A stretch of 64,000 nt of DNA. Source: Raphanus sativus. Lineage: Eukaryota; Streptophyta; Magnoliopsida; Brassicales; Brassicaceae. The notes below the pieces were generated by a model. It was not told the DNA's origin. It searched no databases and was given only the letters and a program-made list of their open reading frames with translations. This document shows positions 22,319-35,841 of this stretch, piece after piece. The translations under genes were made by a program, and so were the position numbers. The stretch covers positions 20,683,043 to 20,747,042 of the forward strand of contig NC_079516.1 of the NCBI RefSeq assembly GCF_000801105.2. The letters run 5' to 3'. Position 1 is the first letter of the stretch, and each line of letters opens with the position of its first letter.

Positions 22319-24855
22319 CTAAACAAGAAACTCTTCACTAATAGATGCAATTGCTTTTTTAACAATGATTTGATACATTCTTTGTGTTGGATGGACTGCA
22401 TCCCAAAAAATATATTTGGTAGGATCTTTGCATACGTTCATATCTTTACATGTCTCTCCATATTCATAGGTACCAGTTCCACAACATCCTTTTGAAGCTT
22501 CTAGGAAACCTACAAGTTGAATGGTTTTCAAAAATAATGCTTATGAGATCTCTACTTTATGCTTCCTTTGATTACTAATTGTATTTTAAAATTACGTATG
22601 AAGCAATCAGATCCATATTCTTACCAAATTTTCTTGGGGTTTTAATGGCTTCTTGGATGGTGGAATAAGCATCGACGTATATAGTTTTCAGACCAAATTT
22701 AGATTGCAGAAGCTCGAGATTCTTGATGATTTTTGAGTTGAAGGAGAAGGCAATTTGGTTTAATTGATCAACGCAAGTCTTCTGCCCTTTTAGGTATTTT
22801 ATTAGGGGCATGCATCCCATGGGAGGAACTCCTACCACGACCAACCTTCTAGCTCCAAGTCTATGCAACATCTATGAAACAACAAAAGCAATCTCAAAAG
22901 CTGATTAGAATATTATCTATATGAAAAAATGCAATATATATATTCAGTGATGGCTTTGTTAGTATGCACATGTACCTATTAGAGTTTTCTAACCAGTTCG
23001 GATTATCCAAATCATAAAAAACTGGATCGAAAGAATCAAGTTAAGAGTTTGTGATTTCAAAAATATACTGAGTGTGAATTAAACCTCAAGTTAGTCTTTG
23101 TTGTCATAAATCCTATTTAGTATAACATTCTGCCGATAGTGAAACAAAAACTGGACACTTCTAGTGACCATATAAATATGGTTATATATTTTTCCCAATA
23201 TATGGGAATCGAAGTCTATTAACTTAGTGGTTCAACAAAATAAATGCAAAAATAAAATTTACAACTAACCAAGAAAACAATTTTATATACTTGTGGATAT
23301 GAGCTGTGTACCCTTGGACAGGTTCAAAATCCGGACATGAAAATCGGAAATTCATGTCGTTGTAGAGTAGAAATTATTTATGGAAATTAAATGTTGTCAA
23401 CAACCAGATATGATTCTTAGGAGTATTATTTTCTTATACGCCGTGTCTTTTTCTCCCTCTATTTTTGTTGTAATTTACTAATTTAATTTATGACTTTTCA
23501 CGTAATTCATAATCAGGACCCACACACATGACACATACACAAGATATTTGTCGATTTAATAAATTTCAATAATTCTATTCGCATTTATTTTAGCAGCTAC
23601 ACAGAGACGCGTCTACTTTATTTTACAGTCGATAGTTCAAGCCATAGTGTAATATAGTTGTTACAAGAAGCCCAAGAATTAACGACATGTACAAAACTAT
23701 AAATAGATATTGGCGACATGTATTAATGTATATATGTAAACATGCATAATCTAGAAATAGAGGGAGTATCTATTTATACATGTAACATGTCGTCAAATAT
23801 CGTTCTCATATATCATTATTAATGCATACATACATGTATGAGACTAAGAGGTTTAGTGGAGACGTATGCGTACCTTGGCGTCGTCAAGCATACGGGAGGA
23901 GAGAAAGTCGATGTATTGTTCAACAGTGAATTGCTTTTGTCGAGTAAAATCGACTAAGTAATTTTGAAGAAAGTCATTTGATCCCATACTCATAAGAAAT
24001 ATCGCATTATTTATCATTTTTGCGCTCTCTAAGGGTCCGACCAATTTATTGAGGTGAATTTTGTAATGCAAAAAGTAAGTTGCTTGCGTCGAGAAACTCC
24101 ACACGTTCTGTTTCACCGGAGAAAAGCAAATCGATTTCAGTTTGACTTTATACTAAAAGAAAATTTTAACTTTATGTTTTTATTAAAAGTAAAAACTTAA
24201 TAATAAAGGAAACTTGTTCAGGCTTACGGATATATTAGCTGTAAGATCGTCATAACCGGAACCAGCCGAGGCAAAACTTGCACCGCGAGGTAGATCAGCT
24301 GGGGTAAGGGTTGGATCAAGAAAAGCTGGTATAGGTGGGTGACCCATGGCCTCAGCTGAAGAAAGTGCGAAATAAAAATGTAAGTTTGACGTGAAACTAG
24401 TTTCGTAATAAACTATAGAGTTTATTCAGCATATATTAAGTCTTAAGATTAATATCCAGGGACTAATGTAAAGCTACCAAATACATAAGTTTAATGTGAA
24501 CATAATTTATAACTAAAAAAAATATCTTTAATTAACTTATAGAAAATTTAAGACTAATAAAAACTTTAATGTCAAACTTACCGATAAAATCAGGTGCGAG
24601 CAATCCATCACATAATCTTCCGGTGGATTTATGGTTCACGAAATTGCCACCATAAGGTGGAAAATTTCCTTTCAAATCGGTGTTAAGAAAATTATTGTTT
24701 CCTGGATCAACACTAGAATCTCCAAACACAACTATTGTTGTTACATTGTGCTTTGCAGCTAGCTGGCGGAGGAGGTGGACGTCCAAAGCCACGACCAAAG
24801 ATGGCGGCTGCAAAGCCATCGCGGCGAAAAGGGACATAAACATAGCAAGCAACAT
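22319..24855 (-). CDS. GDSL esterase/lipase 2 (At5g45950-like), five exons
   Basis: Secreted SGNH-family ester hydrolase. Exons on the minus strand: 24855-24582, 24355-24228, 24107-23874, 22871-22625, 22509-22319, giving 357 aa. The N terminus is hydrophobic (about residues 2-24, a likely signal peptide). Block [14 protein letters not shown] has Ser at about 47. [20 protein letters not shown] and DAVHPTQ supply the other SGNH residues. The C terminus ends SISEEFLV. As far as I recall, this and the residue pattern [17 protein letters not shown] are very close to the Arabidopsis protein. The introns are well formed and the frame is intact. It belongs to the same subfamily as the gene at 8304-12326, an ancient tandem pair now separated by 10 kb of transposons and in opposite orientation. 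Confidence 0.92.
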
Positions 24856-24865
24856 TTTAATTAAT

Positions 24866-24903
24866 AGACAGGAGACTGATTGACAAAAAAAAGACAGGAG
24901 ACT
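24866..24903. repeat. Micro-retroposon in the 5' leader of GDSL lipase 2
   Basis: AGACAGGAGACT at 24866-24877 and 24892-24903 flanks gattgacaaaaaaa. It lies 11 bp upstream of the start codon, so it probably lengthens the 5' UTR. Confidence 0.65.
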
Positions 24904-24973
24904 AAAAGACTTTTCTTTTAGTTAGAAAGTTCCTTTAGAGAGAAGGTGAATATGTCATGTGGTCTGAGTAGAG

Positions 24974-24985
24974 AATCGTCATATA
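24974..24985 (-). promoter_or_regulatory. TATA box of GDSL lipase 2
   Basis: The minus strand reads CTATATATATGA about 120 bp upstream of the start codon. Confidence 0.45.
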
Positions 24986-25334
24986 TATAGAGGTACTTTT
25001 GACAGCTTGGCGTTCAGATGTTGGTTGAGAGAACATAATGTATTGTAGCTAACGGAGAAATTCAAATTTGGTTCTTGAGTTGGTTTGGTTGTGATATATA
25101 AAGTATTTATGACTTTCTTGTCTCTCACTCCTATTTTTGGTATTTTTTTACATATGGGCTCCATCACATATTACCTATATTCGTTTAAGTACGTTGTTGG
25201 CTTTAACCGGGTACTTCTTTTCATAACTGAATCCAAAATAATTATCAAACTTAACTGTCATATATGTAATTAAAAGTCAATTTGGTTATTAATCATATTA
25301 AAATTTATACTAATAAGATTTTATTAGACAACAT

Positions 25335-25395
25335 AATCAAATTCCTTTGTATTTTTTTTTTCTTTTTGTAACACAGAATCAAATTCCTTTGTATT
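25335..25395. repeat. Micro-retroposon with 19 bp target duplication
   Basis: AATCAAATTCCTTTGTATT at 25335-25353 and 25377-25395 flanks a T run plus gtaacacag. Confidence 0.65.
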
Positions 25396-25573
25396 AATGT
25401 GGAAAGTGACATCTTCGTCAAAAGTACTTCATTATACTAATCCCTAAACGGGTGGAATCGTACAATACATTTCTTAGCTAAATTTCTACCCTCTTTGGAG
25501 ATAAATCGAAAAAGATGGATGCAAAAGAATGAAGTTAAAGAGATGGAAACTCAGAACTAGCTCTAATCACTTA

Positions 25574-25940
25574 GGGGGGTGTATTCAACCGAGAATTTTA
25601 GGTGATTTGTATTAAAATGTCAAATCTACTGTTATTCAAACATAAATTTTAAAAGCTCATTTAAAATCCACTGTTATTGAATTTGACATTTCGTAAAGTA
25701 CTCTGAAATCCACTGTTATTGAAAAAAATTTAAGTTGTGGAGTTTTAAAGTTTTGAGGTGATTTTAGGGTGTTTGGGTGGAGTTTCTTAGTTAAAAAAAT
25801 TAAAACTCAAATCTCATGGTTTTAGGTGATATTCTAGAGTAGTTTAACAAAAATCACCTAAATCTCTGCAACTTATTAAAATCATCTAAAACTCCATTAA
25901 AAATCAAATCACATTAAATGTTAAATTGAATACATTCCTC
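25574..25940. mobile_element. PIF/Harbinger-like MITE, TTA TSD
   Basis: Inverted ends GGGGGGTGTATTCAA and GAGGAATGTATTCAA (reverse complement of the right end) are flanked by TTA at 25571-25573 and 25941-25943. The inside is AT-rich with repeats of aaatccactgttattga. Confidence 0.8.
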
Positions 25941-26261
25941 TTAATGTGAATCAGACTTGTAAGCAAATCTTCTTGAAACGCGGAACAACTGAGTGATCTA
26001 TTGCTACTCATACGACCCATCCCTTCTATAAAGCAAGTAGAGCACTTGCTTTAAGCCACAAACTTAAGGTTCACCTTCTATATATGCGGTGGAGCAATTA
26101 ATGCATTCCCTTTTGGTCATGATAAAACAGGAATGCTTATCGCTCTAAACTAACCAACGAACAAATATCGATAAGTTTTCGATGTAACACAATTTATGAT
26201 AACCATATTAGGAGAGAAATAACATTCATTGTTGTGTATTTTGCATTGAAAATGTTCCCAT

Positions 26262-26312
26262 AATCAGTACTTCATAGTTTGACCAAAAAAAAAAAAAAAT
26301 CAGTACTTCATA
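26262..26312. repeat. Micro-retroposon with 15 bp target duplication
   Basis: AATCAGTACTTCATA at 26262-26276 and 26298-26312 flanks gtttgacc and an A run. Confidence 0.65.
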
Positions 26313-28023
26313 AATGGTCATGGTCTGATGTCAAAAAAATGATGATCATGGTCTCTTACTGTAAGAATTTGTAGTCGCCATTTTCCGTAATAAACAACAG
26401 TTGTTATTCGTATTCAATATTTCGACTCACAATCAAATTCGTTGCGTTTCATTCATAACAGTATTAGCTGTTTTGCGTTTGCCTCATTTTTTCCATTGAT
26501 TCAGCTGATCTCACTACACAAACGAAATAGACCTTTGAACATATTCAGAAATGATGTGTTCATTTATACTTTTGAATATATTGTTTTTGTTTCAATATAC
26601 CTTTGCTTTGATAATTACAAAATTAACCTTCTAACTGAAAAAATAACTAAATTTTGTTACTTAAATATTAACTATATTTATTTAAAAAGACACCTTATTA
26701 CTAAAAATTTCTTTGTTTTCTGCGTCATTGTCACAAGACAAAAGAAAACAACAAATGACGAAAACAATTCTCTCGTACTTTCTGCGTTCTCGACGCTCTT
26801 CGCCGTTCTCCGGCTCACAATGTTATTCTCCCGGCGTTTTCTCCATTTTCTCGCCGCCTTTTAGCAAAAAGAGGAAAGCACAAAGATCGTTAAATAAAAA
26901 AGTGATGGATTCAATCCCATTCAATATAAAATACGTCAAGAATAAGATTTTTGTATCACCCGTCAAAAATAAGATATATTTGAATAAAATTAGTTAAAAT
27001 TGTTTTGTAGATTTTCTCAGATATAAAAAACATAAATAACCGAAAATATAGAAATACACATATGTATTCTAAATATGATAGAACACAGACACAAGGTTAC
27101 GATATAAATACTAACCTTTTTAGAATATAGCATAAAGGCAAATGTAGATATTTTTATCTACAATAAAGTAAATAATAGAACAGAAGTAAACGTTTTCTAG
27201 ATCATAGAGAAGAAGTTACAATGCAAATTATAAATTTAGTAAAACGTTGAAAACAAGTTAAAACGTCTATTTTTATCCTTGTAAAAAGAGTTATAAGATA
27301 TATATATATATATATATATATATTCCAAAAAATCTAGATTAACACATCCAAATTGTTTTTGGAATTCAGTTTTTATATAAAATATATTAAATATTCTCAC
27401 GATTGTATTTATTTTTAATGTTTTTTAACTCTATATATTTTTAATAAATATTTTTATTATTATGAGGATAATTATGTCAAAAAAAAATTAATATACATGT
27501 ATAGCGGGACAAAAAAATTCTCATTATGGGCTATTTTTCCAATTTCCCAACAAAATATCAGACTAGTAACAGCGTTTACAATTACTATTAAAATAAGTTA
27601 TTAAATAACTGAAAAGTAATATAGTAAATACTAGATTTTAATCTGCGATTCAAAAGTGTGGATTATTTATCATTCATAGAAATTTAAACTAAATTATAAT
27701 TTTGAATATAATTTATGGATTTTAAAATTTTACTAGCTTTGAATATGTGTTTTAAAAGCGCGAGATTTTATTTTGTTAAAATAACTATTAACCCATTCGT
27801 TAGTTCATAAAATAAAAATAGCAAATTTGTTTTTTTCAACCTGTTTGTACTTGATATATATTTTAAATAATTTGATGGAATAACCAAAAAATAACGTTAA
27901 TTGTTAAAGGTGTACTCATTAATGTAGTTTGGTTTAGGAAAATTGACTTTATTTGAGTTTTTCAATTCTTATTTTAAAATAATTATAATTTACTTAAAAG
28001 TATTTAAAATTATAGGTTTGGAA

Positions 28024-28088
<65 letters not shown>

Positions 28089-29019
28089 GATGATGTTACA
28101 TTAGTTTATAAAATAATTATTTCTATGATTTTAAAATATTTTTCAATGAGTAACTGTAATATTTTTTTAATATTTTGTCTAAATATTATAAATTTTGTTT
28201 AGAAAATATGATCTTTGTGGTTTTTGTTTTAAATTAAAAATTAAAGTTTATGTGGTTGTTTTTGGATGATAATGTCAACACATACATATATATGTTTTTG
28301 AAAAAATGACTCAAAACTAAAAATCAAATACGAAATTAACCTATGAATTTTTGGGAATTTTCATTTGCCTATTCATCCCAAAAGTTCAGATTATTCGCAA
28401 AATACCATTACTTTTATTTTTTGGTAATGGTTATTTTACTCAATCATCCTCATTTTCCTCTTTTATTTACAACACTGTCATTGTCATCAATACATCAACC
28501 ACTATGAACAAACAATTTCAAGCTCTAAATTTACCTAACATCAACATCTACATCTTTATAATCTTATTTCTCACACACACAAACCATTTCCTTTCACTTC
28601 CTCTTTTATTTCATCCCAAAATCTCAACTTTTTATTTCAAAATTTATAAACTTACTAGAGTTACTCAAGTTCATGATTCTTGGTTAAGAACGAGTGAGTA
28701 ACTTTCATAAAGAAGTGATTTGTGCTTGGAGAAGATAAACATGAACCTCAATGGATTTAACAATGATTTTTGATTTTTTCCCAGATATGTTTGTCAAAAG
28801 ATTTCCGTTTAAGTCTTATGGTCATAGAAGACTTCTTGTCAATGCAAATGTTACTTTTGCAATTGACTTTATATCTATTTTTCAGAGACGACTTTCAACG
28901 TTTCTATGTTAATAAAAAAAGTCTCGAAAATACCATAAAAGACTTCTTGGTAAGTCGTCTAGGAGAAACATGCTATTTTTAAAATTGACAGGATTGTGTC
29001 AGAAATTTGGAGAAAATTA
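26313..29019. other. AT-rich gene-free region with microsatellites
   Basis: There is an (AT)n run at 27298-27322 and a longer one of about 29 units at 28026-28085. A decayed Helitron-like 3' end on the minus strand begins with CTAG at 27631-27634. The frames at 26442-26997 and 28351-28701 have low-complexity composition and no recognised domain. I do not call them genes. Confidence 0.45.
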
Positions 29020-29338
29020 GGGGTGTTATTGAATAGGGTAATTTAATAGAATTGAATGTAATTTAATTCCAGACTTAAAACCAGTGTTATTGGATTGTGT
29101 ATTTGGTGGATAGAATTTAAATCCATTAAAAACCCATGTTATTCAATATTTTTTAGATGTCTCTGGAATTCAGTTATGATAGATTTTAATGGAATTCATT
29201 GTATATTTTTAACTAAAACAAATCCTACTATTTTTTGTCAAGACTTCAAAAGAAACGGGACATGATATCTTTTTCCATCGAAGTACTTGCAGACTTAAAT
29301 TCCCATACTTTATTGAAATTCCAGTTTCAATAACACCT
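29020..29338. mobile_element. PIF/Harbinger-like MITE (decayed)
   Basis: The left end GGGGTGTTATTGAAT and right end (reverse complement) AGGTGTTATTGAAAC are inverted repeats. TTA precedes the left end, but no matching TTA is seen at the right. Confidence 0.5.
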
Positions 29339-29341
29339 GTG

Positions 29342-30270
29342 TGGGAAAAAGGTAAAAATTTATGCAACATGAAGTTACCAAATGCAAAAAAAAAAATCAG
29401 ACATAGAAACTTATCAAAACGCTCAGATCTGTTATGAAAGAGGAAACATAGAAGAAGATTTTGTCATAAGTCTTCTAACGCATTATATTTTAGAAAAATT
29501 CTGAGAAGAGAAGTCTTCTAAAATCTGATCTAAATCTGAAAACTTGCATATCTAAACCCATATCTGAAAAACCTACACATCCAAATGATTTCAAAATAGA
29601 GAAAATGAGTGGAATCTATAGGACACACAAAAATATTTATCCAAGTGGAAGATGAGAACCATTTGAATAAAAACCTAAATAAAGATACATTATTGAGAAA
29701 GACAAATTATTAAGAAAGACATGAGACAAAGAATGAAAAATTCATAGAAAGTTTGGTGTTTTCAAATTCAAAGAGATTAGAGAGAGGTTTGGAGATTTTT
29801 ATTTTGGGAAAAAGGTAAGAGCTTTATGCAACATGAGGTTACTAAATAAAGAAAAATCAGACATAGAGACTTACCTAAACGCTCAAATATGTTAAGAAAG
29901 AGAAGACATGGGAGAAGGCTCCGTTAGAAGATTTCCACGAAGTCTTCTAGCGTATTATATTTTAGAAGACTTCCTAGAAGTCTGATCCAGATCTGAAAAA
30001 CATGTATATCCAAATCCAGATCTGAAATACTGCATATCCAAAAACGTTCAAATGACTTAAAACAGAGAAAATAAGTTAAAGATTAGATAGATCTACCTTT
30101 ACAAGACACACAAAATATCTAAAATTTATAGATCTACTTTTAAAAGATTGGAAGATAAGAACTATATTGTGATTAAGAACTTGCAAAAAAAAGATAAATT
30201 AGTGAGAAAGACTTGAGACAAAAATAAGAAATTGTTATAAAGTTTAGTGTTTTCAAGTTCAAAAAAGAGA
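29342..30270. repeat. Tandem duplication, about 470 bp
   Basis: 29342-29805 and 29809-30270 run in parallel: gggaaaaaggta, tatgcaacatga, aaatcagacatag, acgctca, cttctaacg/cttctagcg, gatctgaaa, ccaaatg, agacacaca. Both contain GAAGACTTC-type palindromes. No coding is seen. Confidence 0.65.
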
Positions 30271-30830
30271 GAAATGTGAGAAAATATTACATTTTTGTTG
30301 CAGTCATTTGAAAAGAAGAGAGAAAATGTGTAGTTTTTCTTTATATATAGAGACAAAAAATTCCATTTAGATCAAATAATTTTGATTCAGAAGACTTTAA
30401 GGGAAGTCTTCTAACCCGTATATATAATTCATCAGAAGACTGCTCGGAAGTCGTCTGTCTAGACCCTCAATATAAACCCTAAACTTAATTAACTAACTAA
30501 ACACTTTATTAAACTTAAATTCAGCTTAAAATGTTTAATATACACATAACTAAACACATATAGATCAAATTTTAATTTTGTCAAAAGAAAATATTAAGCT
30601 TCCAAAATCTAACCCTAAGAAAACATACAATACTACAATATATGTTACTAAATCATAAACCAAATAATACCATGACTCACTACATTTACTCATCTATGTT
30701 GAAAACAATTCAATTTTACTATATCTTAACTTATATTACTTACAAATGTTTATAATTATATGATTTCAATTTTTTCGCAGCAAAATATTTGTAATAAAAT
30801 TTATAAATGAATTTTAAGATCTACTATACA

Positions 30831-30857
30831 GGAAGACTTGCAGGCTGCAAGTCTTCC
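30831..30857. repeat. Perfect 13 bp palindrome
   Basis: GGAAGACTTGCAG and its exact reverse complement are separated by one base. Confidence 0.8.
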
Positions 30858-31827
30858 AGATAACTTATAGAACCTCTGAAGATTTATAAAATCTCAAAAC
30901 ACTTTATGAGGTTATTTCGTAAAAATAATTTCTATTTTTTTTGGTCATAAGGGGCTAGTTCAAGTTTAGTTATACTTTTGAAGTTAAAATCAAGTTTTAA
31001 ATCATATTTGGCAAATTCCCCTACATATATTGTAAAATGTTGTATATCTTTTGAATATATAATTTAATTTTGGTTATAATATAGTTCAGATGTTAAAACA
31101 TAGTGAAATATCTTTTATAACATAATTTGAATTTTGAGTTAATTTTTTATTTAATACTGGAATATCTTTAGTTATATCTTAAAATATAAATCAATTCAAT
31201 CATAAAATATAAAAATCTAAACTTAAAAAAACAAGAAAGATTTGGGTCATTACGAGTCAAAATTTATTATCTTGACCTTAACTAAAGATTTGGGTCATTA
31301 CGGATTGAAAGGAACCGGTTCCTCGAGTTCTTGTCGATAAGCTTAATTATGTGTGATGTGGTCAAAGCAATGTCTCCAGTTTTTAATGTGGATTGAAACA
31401 TACACCTTACGATGAATGTTTTTGTTCGGTCCAGGAAGGCTGTGTCTTAGATTAAGAAAATAATCTGGTCCCAATTTGCTGAAAACTGATTTCCAAACAA
31501 CTTGAGAGTTAAGCTCCGGTGTACTCCTTCTGTTTCGGAATATGGTTAGGTGTAGAAATAATAATGTTTTTATTTTAGAAATATATAAAATTAAATATAT
31601 TTAATATGTGTGCATAAATTTAAACAATTTAAATGAAACATAATGTGTATATCTCAATTGACTAGAAGTAAAAAAAAAAAATATATGTGATATTTCTATA
31701 TATTTTTTCTAGTCTTATATTTCGTAGAATCTAAATCTGTTTTCTCTTTTTTTTTTGGTCTTTATAAGTTTAAATGGGTATTACCAAACATACATCAGAT
31801 AGCTAATTCACCATGTAATCAATATAT

Positions 31828-32486
31828 TAGGGCTGGACAAAAATCTCGAATCTGAAAAAACGAACCGAATCTTATTCGAAAATATTACCAAATCCAAATT
31901 AAAATTGGTTAAATATTTGAATCGGTTCAAAATTTTGATATCCAAAAAACCGATACCAAACCGAACCTGAACCCATATATTTTAGATACCCGGATGTATT
32001 TTAAATAGATTTATATATCTAAATCCATTAACTAGTTTTAGATTTAATATATAAAAATATCTAAAATATATAATTTGAAATTTTCCAAAGTACTTGATAA
32101 TATATAAAGATAGCCAAGATTAAATGTCTAAAATATTTAAATAATACTCAATATACCAAAAATACTTAAAATATCTATTAATTTATATCCATATATTTAA
32201 GGCAAATCAGTTTATATGTTAAGTTTAGTTATTTTAGCATATGTTATTTAAATTTATTGTAATATATGATTTTGTTTTAAGATTTTGAAAAGTATAAAGT
32301 ATGTAAAGAATTTTTTTTTTAATAATTTAAACGGGTTATCCGAATTCAAACTGAATCCATAAAAATATGAATCGAACTTGAACTAAAATTTACAGATATC
32401 TGAATGTGATCGGAATTTTTAACTCCAAAAACCTAAAACCGAATAGACCCAAACAATCTAAACGGATAACCGAATGTCCACCCCTA
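31828..32486. mobile_element. hAT-like non-autonomous element
   Basis: The left end TAGGGCTGGACAAA and the right end (reverse complement) TAGGGGTGGACATTC are inverted. The flanking 8-mers CAATATAT (31820-31827) and CAAAATAT (32487-32494) match at 7 of 8 positions. The body is rich in aaccgaa-type words without a frame. Confidence 0.7.
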
Positions 32487-32880
32487 CAAAATATAACGAA
32501 TGATTAACCAAAAAGTACAAAATTAATAAACAGGACGTCGATATTTATTGACTATGTTAGTGACATGAAAGTTTCCAAATATTTTTAGGTGACCTAAACG
32601 TGTGGAACAAACATAACAGTTGGAGAATGGCCGGCCTTTGCCGTAGTATTAATTATCACTGTCCTCTTTTTCTTGCCAACTAATTTTTATTGCCCATGTG
32701 TATAATACACAAATATATCATATACAGATAATATATTGCAAAAATATAGATATGTTTTATATTTTTCTATATACCTATACAAAACATATATAATCGGAAT
32801 ATACACAAGGTCGTTCAATATATTTAATGCAATTCCGTGATAGAACTTAAATTTTATTCTACTTTCTTTATTTATTACTA

Positions 32881-33114
32881 CCTCCGTTTTATATTGTAAG
32901 TAGTTTTAGCAAAAAAAAAATTTGTTTTAAAATAAAAGTAGTTTTTACATTTCAATATAACTTTTATATTTATTGTATATTGTATAACCAATGAAAATAT
33001 GTTCATTTTTTATAATTGGTTGAATTCATATATTAAATGATACTTTTTGAAAAGTAATAAATTTCTTAATATTAGTATTTTTATCTAAAACTACTTACAA
33101 ATTGAAACAGAGGG
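32881..33114. mobile_element. Stowaway-like MITE
   Basis: CCTCCGTTTTATATTGTAAG at the left is inverted at the right (CCCTCTGTTTCAATTTGTAA as reverse complement). TA precedes the left end, while the right TA is lost. Confidence 0.55.
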
Positions 33115-33119
33115 ATCAT

Positions 33120-35460
33120 TATTATTTTTTGCTAAAATACTACTTTCGTTTAAAATACCAGCATCATCTTAAGATTCTTAACAATAAATAAATTAAGTTT
33201 TCGTGACTCGTATTAAAAAAGAAGGGAAAATTATTTTTAGACGAAAAATAATAACTATTCTTCATTAGGCTAATTTCTATTTTACCTCTAATGTCTTTTA
33301 GTATTTTGGAAAATAAATTAAATAAATAGTTTTACAAACAAAAAAATTGGAAAATAGTAACTGCTAATGAAATATCTATATCAACTTAGTAGTATTTTTT
33401 CCAATTCTAAAAATGTTTAAATCATAATTTCAGATTTTATTTTACATAAACTAGAATTGTTATTTTACGAAGTAGAAAATAAAATCAACTTTTTTTCATT
33501 GAATATACTTATGTTTAGAATATGTGATCTATGTAAATAATAATATTCTAAAAATATATAGAATACACATTTTGCGCTTAACATATCGCTCTAAAATTTG
33601 TAGAAATATGAATCTACATGTTACTATAAATCTAAAACATGTATAAATCAAAATCTACATATTACTCTAAAACTGAAAACTTGTAGAAACCAAGTTCTAC
33701 AGATTTAATGTATTTTACGAATAAAAATAATCAGTTCTGAAAATTATCGAAAGAAAATATTTGAAAATATTCAGTTTACATATATGAAAAAGATCAAATT
33801 TTCAGAAAAAATAAAAATCTGTTATTAAGTGTAATGAAATGTAGTTATCATTTTTGGTCTAGAAATTTTTTTTCGTAAAAAGAATCACAAGACAAGGAAA
33901 TAATTATATGTTAGAATGTAGGTGACATTAACTGCTGTATTGATCTCAATAAAGAGAGTAGAATGATACGTAAGAATAGTAGGTAGTTGTGTGGCCTATA
34001 TTTATTGGACACGTCACCCACTTTTGTAAGTTGGGGACATTACCGACCGTATGGGCGTATGGTCATGAATTACAGTACAAAGGAAAAATATTTTTCTTTG
34101 ATAAAAAAGGTTAATTTGACTGACAACCATAATAAAAAACAAAAATATAACCATATGACTTAGTCAATGTAATAAGTAACTATATGAGTTGACAAAAAAA
34201 AACTACATGGATACTGTATAAGAAGAGTTTTGTCGAAATCGTTCTTCTACTTTTTTGGTTTTTTTTTTGCTTAAAATTTGGTGAAAATCGTTCTTCTACT
34301 TTATGCAATCAATTTTGCTTTTTCAAAATACATATAGAATAAAACTACATAATAAAAAAAGTAGAAAATCATAAACCTTTTATGATTACATTTTAAAGAT
34401 AAATTAAGTTGACTACCTTAATAGAAATCTGAATAATGGATTCACTTTAAGAGATACTCTTTATAAATTTTAAAAATTGAGACATATAGTGGAATACAAT
34501 AAAATTCACAAATGAAAAAATTGAAATTATGAAATATATATAAATATAAATCAAACAACATAGAGTGAGAAAATAAAAACAAAGAAAATTAAAAACTGAA
34601 AATAAATGGATAAAAGGTCTAAATAAATATGTGCTATTCTATACAAATAATATAGAATAAAATGAAAATATATTTTTTACTAACAATTTGTAATTCTGAA
34701 AGAAACTTTTATCTGTTTGGAAAATTTTAAAATACAGCATAGGTAGTATTATTTGGCTGAAATTTATTGGTAAAAAAATATAGATCAAATGAAATGAGAG
34801 GGAAAAAACAAAAAAAAAATGAAAAATGAATGTTTGTTATTGATTAAGGATAAATAAAGTAATACTACATAAGTATCATATTCTAGCTATACTTTTGATA
34901 TTGTTATATGGTAAATTATAATTTTTTTTATGGTTATGCAATGCGATTTCTCTAAAAACAAATCTATGAAACATCCAGAACAATTGTTTATTTTTAATCA
35001 TTGTAAATTAGTACAACACTAGACTTTTAATCATACACTCACTATATTTCACAAAAGGTATTATCTGAAGTTTTTACAAAAATTATAAAAATATGCTTTA
35101 CTTCTTATTAATATACTAAATAAAGTTCTCTTTCCAAGTAAATCTAACATACTGAAAATAGGTTAAAACCGTATTTTATTCAAAATTGCATTGGAAAAAA
35201 TAAATAAATTACACTTTGTAAAACAAAATAATACTTTAAACTGACACTCTTTATAACATAGAGGAAGGATATGACACCATTTCTATATGTAGATGGGGGT
35301 TCGGTATGGGTCCATGATTAATTCCAAAGATAGAACTATAAAAGTTACAAATTTGTAACTTTGATGGGGGGTTTTTTGAAAATGGTCGTACAAATACTAA
35401 ACCTGGATAGTGTATCAGCAATGAGTCAGGACAATATATATAAGAGCAGGACAGATAGAT
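33120..35460. other. Gene-free AT-rich region
   Basis: A micro-retroposon lies at 34236-34302. Otherwise no feature is recognised on either strand. Confidence 0.5.
34236..34302. repeat. Micro-retroposon with 18 bp target duplication
   Basis: AAATCGTTCTTCTACTTT at 34236-34253 and 34285-34302 flanks a T run with ggtttttt and gcttaaaatttgg. Confidence 0.6.
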
Positions 35461-35735
35461 TAGGGGAACAATGAATGCTTTAGAGAGTGAGGTCCAAAAG
35501 TTGATAGTTTCTATTCAATGTTGTTGGAGCAAATGTATCAAACGAATCATTTTGAAGGGGAGTACAAACTGTTAGTGAGTATGGTAAACAAGGAATCCAT
35601 CTACTTTAGTCGAAAATTATGTTCGAGAAGTTTAGTATTGGATTAGCAAGTTTGAGGAAGCATCGATTAAGAAATCTAATAAACCAGCAGATTTACTCAC
35701 CACCAAAGATTTTGCAGAACATGTTTCATAAATTT
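35461..35735 (+). pseudogene. RNase H-like (RVT_3) retroelement remnant
   Basis: Frame pieces read ALESEVQKLIVSIQCCW and later KKSNKPADLLTTKDFAEHV. These match the ALxxEvqaLlvAmqhcW and NkpADxLAk blocks of plant RVT_3 domains. The frame shifts between them and there is no promoter or start context. It is a relic of a retroelement or an RNase H-like gene. Confidence 0.5.
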
Positions 35736-35787
35736 TAATATTTACTATCTCCTAATTCATCTTGTAATATGTGACAGTTATCTTATG

Positions 35788-35841
35788 ACTACTTTGATTC
35801 TTTTTTCTTTTCTTTTTTCAATGAACAACTACTTTGATTCT
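35788..35841. repeat. Micro-retroposon with 14 bp target duplication
   Basis: ACTACTTTGATTCT at 35788-35801 and 35828-35841 flanks a T-rich piece ending caatgaaca. Confidence 0.55.

Noticed and set aside
26442..26997. Overlapping frames of 140 and 94 codons
   Set aside because: No domain or coding bias, Ser/Arg/Phe-rich low complexity, and no conserved neighbours; judged chance frames.
28026..28085. Long (AT)n palindrome as a cruciform or origin
   Set aside because: An ordinary dinucleotide microsatellite; nothing beside it suggests a function.
28351..28701. 116-codon frame
   Set aside because: Composed of Ile/Phe/Thr-rich AT-driven codons with no recognised motif; probably chance.
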